Assembly: GCA_032164245.1 (NCBI GenBank) | Contig: JAVMKO010000003.1 | Span: 95,541,890-95,605,889 of the forward strand | Direction: 5' to 3' | From: Sternotherus odoratus | Taxonomy: Eukaryota; Chordata; Testudines; Kinosternidae | DNA length: 64,000 nt | Part shown: one piece after another, positions 57,941 to 64,000 of the stretch | Layout: each line of letters opens with the position of its first letter | Position numbering within the stretch: position 1 is the stretch's first letter | Program-made: the position numbers and the translations under genes | Notes under the pieces: model-generated | What the model saw: the letters and a program-made list of their open reading frames with translations, nothing else | Told to the model about the DNA's origin: nothing | The model's database searches: none

Positions 57941-59054
57941 GCCAATATTTGTCTGTCCTTGCTTGTTTTATTATTTAAAGGTGGGGAGGGAACCCCAAAA
58001 TATGAATAGGTCAGACTTTTTCTTCTAACAGGCTTTTCTAGGATGTGTTGTTGGTTGACACTGAAACTTGTAATGTCTGCCCGTCTCTCCCTAGGCAATC
58101 TTTCTGCAGTATCAATTTGGGGATCCATGGCATGTAATATTTAAAACAACACAAAATTTAAGATAAGTGATTAGTATGTCTGCTTCACGCTTATTGATTG
58201 TTACTTTAGGAAGTAGAAAGCCACAACTTTGCTTTTCTGGGTCATTTCAGTCATGTGATCCAACGGTGCAGTTCCTGCAGTAATGCATCATACATCAGGG
58301 ACATCCTGACATTTGACAGCAGGTCCTTCTCTGAGGAACCCTTAAGAAGAAAAAGTTCCACAAAATCCTTTGTACTTAAATTCCTGGAAAAAAAAAATTT
58401 TTTCAAGAAGAAAACATGAGAATAAAGCATGGAATCTCAGTGTAATGTATTTTAATGTATTTTCGGGATTGTTCCCTAAAAATTTACCATTTTTTCTTAT
58501 GGAAATTATAATTTAAAAGAAGTATTTGTAGAGAGTCATTTCACACGGCCAACATTGAGAAAATCCTTGAAACGCACAGACAACAATGGTCCAAAGAGTC
58601 CACCTAAATGCATTAAATATGTATTAATCAGTGTAGGTATAAAATGGGAATTTACATGATTGGTGATAGCTTTCCAGATTTAGAGGCAAAACACAATGTA
58701 AAATTAAACATTATTAAACCTGCCCTCATCCCCAAACAATATACCACAGTTTCAACTCTGTAATTATCAGGTCTAAATTGTTAATTTCAAAGGGGAACAC
58801 ATCAGCCTATAAAGGCCCACAGTACTCCTTTAAAAAGAGCAATGTGGTATAATTAAAATGATCAAGAGGATCTAATTCTGAGCTTGTTTTCTTCCCTTGC
58901 AAGGTCGCTTCAGATTGAACAAAAACGGAAATTGTCATATAGAACCTCTAACGATCGAACATCTCCAGATAAAAAACAACTTCTAGGAGCAGGCTGTTGC
59001 AGGGAGAGAGTATTATACAGTGTTCAGGTCAATCTGGGAGCTATTTGCAGCTTT
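57941..59054. other. ARID1B intron, nothing recognised
   Basis: AT-rich intron. The short frame at 58884-59093 has no recognisable character. Confidence 0.45.
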
Positions 59055-59245
59055 GCCTTTGACTTTCTGGGTGATTTTGGGAGAGTCATTTGACCTTTCC
59101 TATCAGTCTTTCCATCTGTGCAATCAGTCCATTTATACTTCTAATGCACCCACAACTGTGGTATCTAAGTTTACAGGGCATTAAATGGAGATAATATCAC
59201 TTCCCTGTCTTGGAAGGTTGTTCTGAGGTTGAAATAAATTACAGG
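59055..59245 (+). repeat. MIR-like remnant
   Basis: TTTCTGGGTGATTTTGGGAG, AGTCATTTGACC, GTCTTTCCATCTGTGCAAT, then AATGGAGATAATATCACTTC, CCTGTCTTGGAAGGTTGTTC and TGAGGTTGAAATAAAT keep the MIR order with an inserted or diverged middle. Confidence 0.55.
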
Positions 59246-59400
59246 CCCGATTCTCCACTCCCTTGCACAGACACTTGTGCCTGTACATAGGTTGATATAA
59301 AACACTATCATTCTGACTTGTTTTACACCCACTCTGCATTAGCTTTACACAGCTGTAAATGACTACACATGTTGCAAAGCAACGGAGAATCAGGTCCCAT
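59246..59400. repeat. Palindromic interspersed repeat
   Basis: GGCCCGATTCTCC at the left is mirrored by GGAGAATCAGGTCCC at the right, and the inner part has TTTACAC-type motifs. It matches the sauropsid fold-back repeat that starts GGCCAGATTCT. Confidence 0.6.
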
Positions 59401-62400
59401 GTTTGCAACATGTTTTGAGATCCTCTAATGTAAGAGATTATAAGCCTTACTATTAATCAATATCCCTAAAACTTCCTTGTTGAACTTTTGTGAATTGTGT
59501 GTTTTTAACACACTGTAAACACTTAGTTCTGTATGGGGAAGACATGGGCAGGAGACTTTTGTGGGGGGTTTTGTTGTTGTTTTTTTTAAATACTGCTTGC
59601 CTAGACTGATTAGCTGTGGCATGACCAGACCTAAGCTCCAGTTTGATTTTTGAACATAATTTCCTCATGGTACATTTTTCTGCCATGTTTTGCAGGGCTA
59701 ATTTAGACATGATTTCCCAGAGGACACCCATCTTGTAAAACGTTATTGTTCATTCAGGAACTGATGATACTTTTGGTTTTTCTTTTCTTTTTCTGTTTTG
59801 CGGGGGAGGGGAGGAAAGGTAGCGGAGGGGGGAGGCATTGGAGCTGGGATGAGTATAGAATAGTTCCATGTTTTAAACTCCACTACGAACACAATTACTG
59901 TACACATTTAAAAAACAAGAAATGAATAATGCTTCTTAACAAAAGCACTTTCAGACTGACTACACTAGTTTTTTTAATCTTCTGGGAGCTTTATCGTATA
60001 AAGCCCTGTAATAATAAAGCCATATGAGTCCTCAGATTATTATTCATACGCCTTAGTGCCTCACAAGGGAGGCATTATGCACTCTTCCCTTTTACAGAAT
60101 GTCTTATTTTAAAACACATGAAGTTAAGGCTATCATATAGTTTTTTCTAGTAAATAGTCCATATGATTAATGTACATGGACGGTTAAAGGGGAATGGCAA
60201 CATTCTATCTAAAACTAGAGAGCGAAGTGATTAAACCATGCTTTTGTATTTCTAAAATAGCCCTTAAAAACCACACCAAAAATCGTAACAATGCTCTTCC
60301 TTATGGTAGGCTATAGTTTCATAGTCCTTTGAATATTGTAGGGACAGAATAAAATGTCTGACAGGTGCTTCCGTCCATCGTTGTTTGTCTGAAAAGACTG
60401 TATTAATTCTGTAGCCAGTTGGCATCATCTGGGAGAGCAGAGGTTAATGTTGATGTTTCAGAGCAGGAGGAAAGGCTGTTTGTATGCAAGTGATATTGAA
60501 AGAAGACATGAATTTTTTAATACCCATGGTCAATGCCATTGAGTTATACTACATACATAATCCATTTTGGCTGGACCCCCTTCTGAGCACCAGTTTTCAA
60601 TACTAAGGAAATGTAGTAGAGATCTGCATTAACAAGTATGGAACAGTTCTGTTCCTCTCCCCAGTCCCTTTTCTCTCACACACAGTACAGCTTTTCTGAA
60701 ATTAGGGCCTAGCAAGGATTTGTTCCCTTTGTACCCTAAACTGCTATCATAAGTAAGGGTTGAACGATTGAGCCCTGTCTTAATTTCTGTTCACCTGTTG
60801 GTTTCAGACTGTGTTAGAAAAGTCACTAGTACACTGTGGGGACTTTAGCACAAGTCGTATATATCAGAAAAAGAACATTCATTCTATACATATATTATTC
60901 TTTTTTGACTTGTTTTCATTGTAATGTGCACAGATACACAATTACAGAAGCACCGATTCCATTTCCCCTATATGCAAATAATCGTTTTCCCACTGTTTAG
61001 TGAACAGCCGAAGTCGGTAGCCATGATAAAATAAGAATAAGTTTGGAGAATATTAGTAAACATTGTGAAATACAAAGGAATGCTTTGTTAGTGCAACCAG
61101 TAACCATTTCCAGAAGACTCTAGTGTCAGATGTTGTCCGGGGGGGTTGTGTGAATGGTTTGAAAAAGAAAAAAAGTAGATAGATAGGACAGAGAGGAAGA
61201 GTCCGACATCAACATTGTTTGAGTGCAATGCAAGTTTACATTGTATTATACTTTCTTTTTAGTTTAATTATTGTAATTTTGTGGAGCCTTTGGCTGTTGT
61301 ATTTCATTTGCACAATTGAATAGTAAGTGATCATAAGAGTAATGTCTAATTCTTAAATGATTAAAGCCAATAGTTACCTTTTTTAGGGATGGGAAACATT
61401 CTAAAACAGGTGGATTACAGTCATATTTACATTTCTTTTTCTCTTTTAATATGTCAAGCCACCTTCTGAGCCAACCAGGCAGAAATCTTTACCCTTCCTA
61501 AGTCAGATTCCAACGAAGTCTTGTTGCTTTTACAGAATAGTGCCATACGGCAAACTGACTCAGCTTTAAGCACTGCACATGGTCCCAAGGGGAGAAATTA
61601 CCCATCCAAATGATGGGTGGATGGCAGCCAGGCAGCAGGGTTGGATAAAGCTGCAGCATGCTTATATTCTGTTTCACTTGGGCTCTAGACATTCAAACCA
61701 GCTTCTTGGTGTATTTAAATTTGATCTCTGTAATGGTTAGGAGCATAAGGGGATTGGAAACAAAATAAAAACAATAGCTATTTCTCCTTATGGTGTTTCT
61801 GTAAAGTAATAACAATATGCTGAGGAGAATTAAAATCTTTGGTGTGGTTTTATTTCATTCTTTTTTTCAGAGGAGATTTGGCAATAGAACTGGTATTAAA
61901 TGTAATTTTAACAGCCCATTTCCCTTGCCTAAATAAAGTTTGGGATGTTTCTCCTCTTATTAACTCATGTCAGAAGATTCTCAGTTAGCATCAGCAAATG
62001 CCAGATACAGTAGCCAAGAACTCAGAATATGACTTTATTATTTTTGTGTATTTATTTTGTAAAGCTCAGAGGTTTGCTATAGGAGCTTTACAGGCGACAA
62101 AGACACAGTCCACCCTCTGAGAATTGAGCCTACTTTAAAATGGTTACAATAATGATGAGCAAATCTGTCTAGTCTACATGTTACCTTTTTAAAAAATTCA
62201 CCTTTTTAAAAAATTCACCCATATTATATCTGAAAAATTGGAGCAGCAGATTTCACAATTTTTGTAGATCATACAAAAAGTATCTGAGCTCCAGCTGACT
62301 TTACATCATAACAAAAACTCATTCCTAAAGCTCTGCTGACATTCTAGACTATGGAACAAAGAGATGATTTTGATTGAAGATTTTCTATACATTAAAGCTG

Positions 62401-62862
62401 TAATAAAAACAGCAATGACAGTTTCAGCTCTGTTCTGCAGATGGCTAGAGTGGGTTCAGGAGTCATGGTTGGCCAAAAAGGGGTCAATATCTGCAGAGAA
62501 AACAAATTTTATTTTCATGTGATTGTAAGGGGCATTCCATGAGTTTTTAAAATAAATTAATTAAATTAAATTACTTTTTTTGCTTGAGTGGTGTTCTTTT
62601 AACATATAGCCTTAACTAGCATGAAGACTTAAGTAAAATAAGCAATGTTGCTCACTAATTTCATTAGCTAAAATGCATTAGAAGTTGTTTCCCTGCAGTC
62701 TAAGAACACAAACCGTATTGGTCATCCTCATTTTTTTTTATAGCTACTGAACCCATTTACTGGATAATTCTGATTTTGGGACAGTTTAAAAAATGGAAAC
62801 TAGTTGCTAGTTTCGTCAGTTCTCACAACACAATACTGTCTAGTCAAGTGATATGTATAATG
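59401..62862. other. ARID1B intron, nothing recognised
   Basis: AT-rich intron. A G-rich tract lies at 59804-59835. No exon or TE boundary recognised. Confidence 0.5.
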
Positions 62863-64000
62863 CAGTGGTTCTCAAACTTTTTGTAGTGGTGACCCCTTTC
62901 CCACAACAGACCTCTAAGCGCGACCCCCCCCTTGGGGTCAGGTGTGTGTGTGGGGGGGCGTGCCTGCAGCCCACTGTGGCAGGGGCTGGGATGGGGGGGT
63001 TCCAGCAGCCCCACGGAGGTGCCGACAACCAGGGGCGGCGACAGGGGGGTACTACGGGTACAGCTGTACCGGGCCCCGGACATTAGGGGGGCCCCCTTAA
63101 GTCCGGGGCCCCATATACAGCAGTACCAGTAGTCATCCCCCCTTGTCGCCGGGCCTGGAGAGCGGGGAAGGGGCGGGGAGGCGGCGCGGCTCTCCTCCGG
63201 AGCGGACGAGCGCGCGTGTCCCCGGCAGGAGCAGTGAGCCCGGCCAGCGGCAGTGGCGCACCACCGCCTTCAAAGAGGGTGAGGGCGGGGAGGCTCCGCC
63301 GCACTGTAGGGCTTCCCCCGCCGGGTCCAGAGGAGAAAGGGTGCGCGGGGGGGGGGAGGGGGAGAGCAGCAAGGGCAGCTCGCGCCGCTCCTGGGCTCCC
63401 GCAGGACCCCGCACTGCTGCCAGCCGCTGTCAGCTGGGGGGGGGGAGGGGGAGCGCTGGCTGGGCTGGGGGGGCCCCCGTCTGGCAGCAGTGGGGGGGGA
63501 GCGCTGGCTGGGCTGGGGGGGCCCCCGTCTGGCAGCAGTGGGGGGGGGGAGCGCCGGCTGGGCTGGGGGGCCCCCCGGCTGTCAGAGTAGGGGGCCCCAA
63601 AATTTCTGTCGCCGGCCCTGCCGACAACCCACCACAGCAGGGGCTGGGCTCACGGGCGCGCCAGAAGCCCACCTCAGCAGGGGTTGGGTCGGGCACGTGG
63701 CAGTGCCGGCAGCCCACCGCAGCAGGAGCCAGGGCCCGGACCGGGCTCACGGGGCCGCCAGCAGCTCACCGCGGTGGGAGCTGGGACCAGGCTCACGGGG
63801 CCACCAGCAGCCTGCCGCAGCAGGAGCCACGGCCGGGACCGGCCTTATAGGGGCGCCGGCAGCCCACCGCAACAGGGGCACGGACTGCCTGCAGCAGCAG
63901 GGGCCGGATGCCAGCAGCCCGTGACAACGGCATTGTTCGGGGCCAGCTGCTGGCAGGAGGGGCTTGCGACCTCCACAGAACTGGCTCACGACCCCCAGAG
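62863..64000. mobile_element. hAT-type element with GC-rich array, cut by window end
   Basis: Left terminus CAGTGGTTCTCAAACTTTTT then GTGGTGACCCC is a hAT MITE end, the same group as 20279-20488. The interior is built from degenerate GCAGCCCACCGCAGCAGGGG-like units (62960-63020 and 63625-63950). The sequence reaches CTCACGACCCCCAGAG at the window edge, so the right terminus lies just outside. A second hAT element is inserted at 63030-63620. Open frames here are array artefacts. Confidence 0.82.
63030..63620. mobile_element. Nested hAT-type element with perfect 8-bp duplication
   Basis: Left terminus CAGGGGCGGCGACAG, right terminus CTGTCGCCGGCCCTG, flanked by CCGACAAC on both sides (63022-63029 and 63621-63628). 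The first 140 bp fold back on themselves: GTCCGGGGCCCC near 63101 mirrors GGGCCCCGGAC near 63071, ending at an extra internal terminus TGTCGCCGGGCCTG near 63155. A GC-rich array of about 47-57 bp units (GAGCGCTGGCTGGGCTGGGG) fills 63445-63580. Confidence 0.92.

Noticed and set aside
63143..63989. Frames up to 235 codons at the right end
   Set aside because: They run over GC-rich arrays and TE termini of two nested hAT elements.

Overview
This window is vertebrate intronic DNA. It is most likely from a turtle (a crocodilian is the alternative), inside the chromatin-remodelling gene ARID1B on the + strand. Only one host exon is recognisable, at 24723-24833. It is a 111-nt, phase-0 coding exon with a consensus acceptor and donor, and its peptide matches the ARID1B segment that contains [17 protein letters not shown]. 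The rest is intron crowded with transposable elements. The species call rests on the mixture of repeats: CR1 3' ends with the ATCATAGAA-type terminus, PIF/Harbinger MITEs with TNCACTAC-type termini, hAT MITEs beginning CAGGGATCGGCA or CAGTGGTTCTCAAA, and DIRS-like gag and RT remnants.

The main non-host system is an almost undamaged 4.5-kb PIF/Harbinger DNA transposon at 2312-6827. It carries an uninterrupted 458-aa DDE transposase (+ strand) and a convergent two-exon Myb/SANT (trihelix) DNA-binding protein (- strand, 354 aa after splicing). Their poly(A) signals are about 26 bp apart. Inside the intron of the Myb gene, on the opposite strand, lies a possible third gene. An ATG sits directly against a GTAAGT donor, a clean acceptor follows 310 bp later, and together they open a 99-aa frame followed by AATAAA. 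PIF/Harbinger elements are normally described with two proteins, so this is the best candidate for something undescribed here.

Layout. 1-1.45 kb: plain intron. 1.45-1.79 kb: solo LTR with 5-bp target duplication. 1.96-2.3 kb: zinc-knuckle gag remnant. 2.3-6.8 kb: the Harbinger element. 6.8-24.4 kb: intron with CR1, MIR/L2-like, a second solo LTR (13.6 kb), a Harbinger MITE with a minisatellite core (15.2 kb), a mariner-type MITE (19.25 kb), tandem fold-back repeats (19.4 kb) and a hAT MITE (20.3 kb). 23.4-26.5 kb: two copies of one GC-rich repeat with expanded arrays flank the ARID1B exon, and a compact Harbinger MITE lies just downstream of it. 26.5-34.8 kb: quiet intron with one unexplained minus-strand frame. 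34.8-36.1 kb: a three-level nest (MITE, then CR1, then mariner MITE). 36.7-41.6 kb: more MITEs and CR1. 46.9-49.0 kb: a decayed DIRS-like retrotransposon. 53.8-55.5 kb: a hAT MITE and a second Harbinger MITE with a 33-bp array. 62.9 kb to the end: a hAT element split by a second hAT element, running off the window.

Most other open frames, including the long frames over the GC-rich arrays, are chance or repeat artefacts. Repeat family names come from recall and visible termini, not from a database search.
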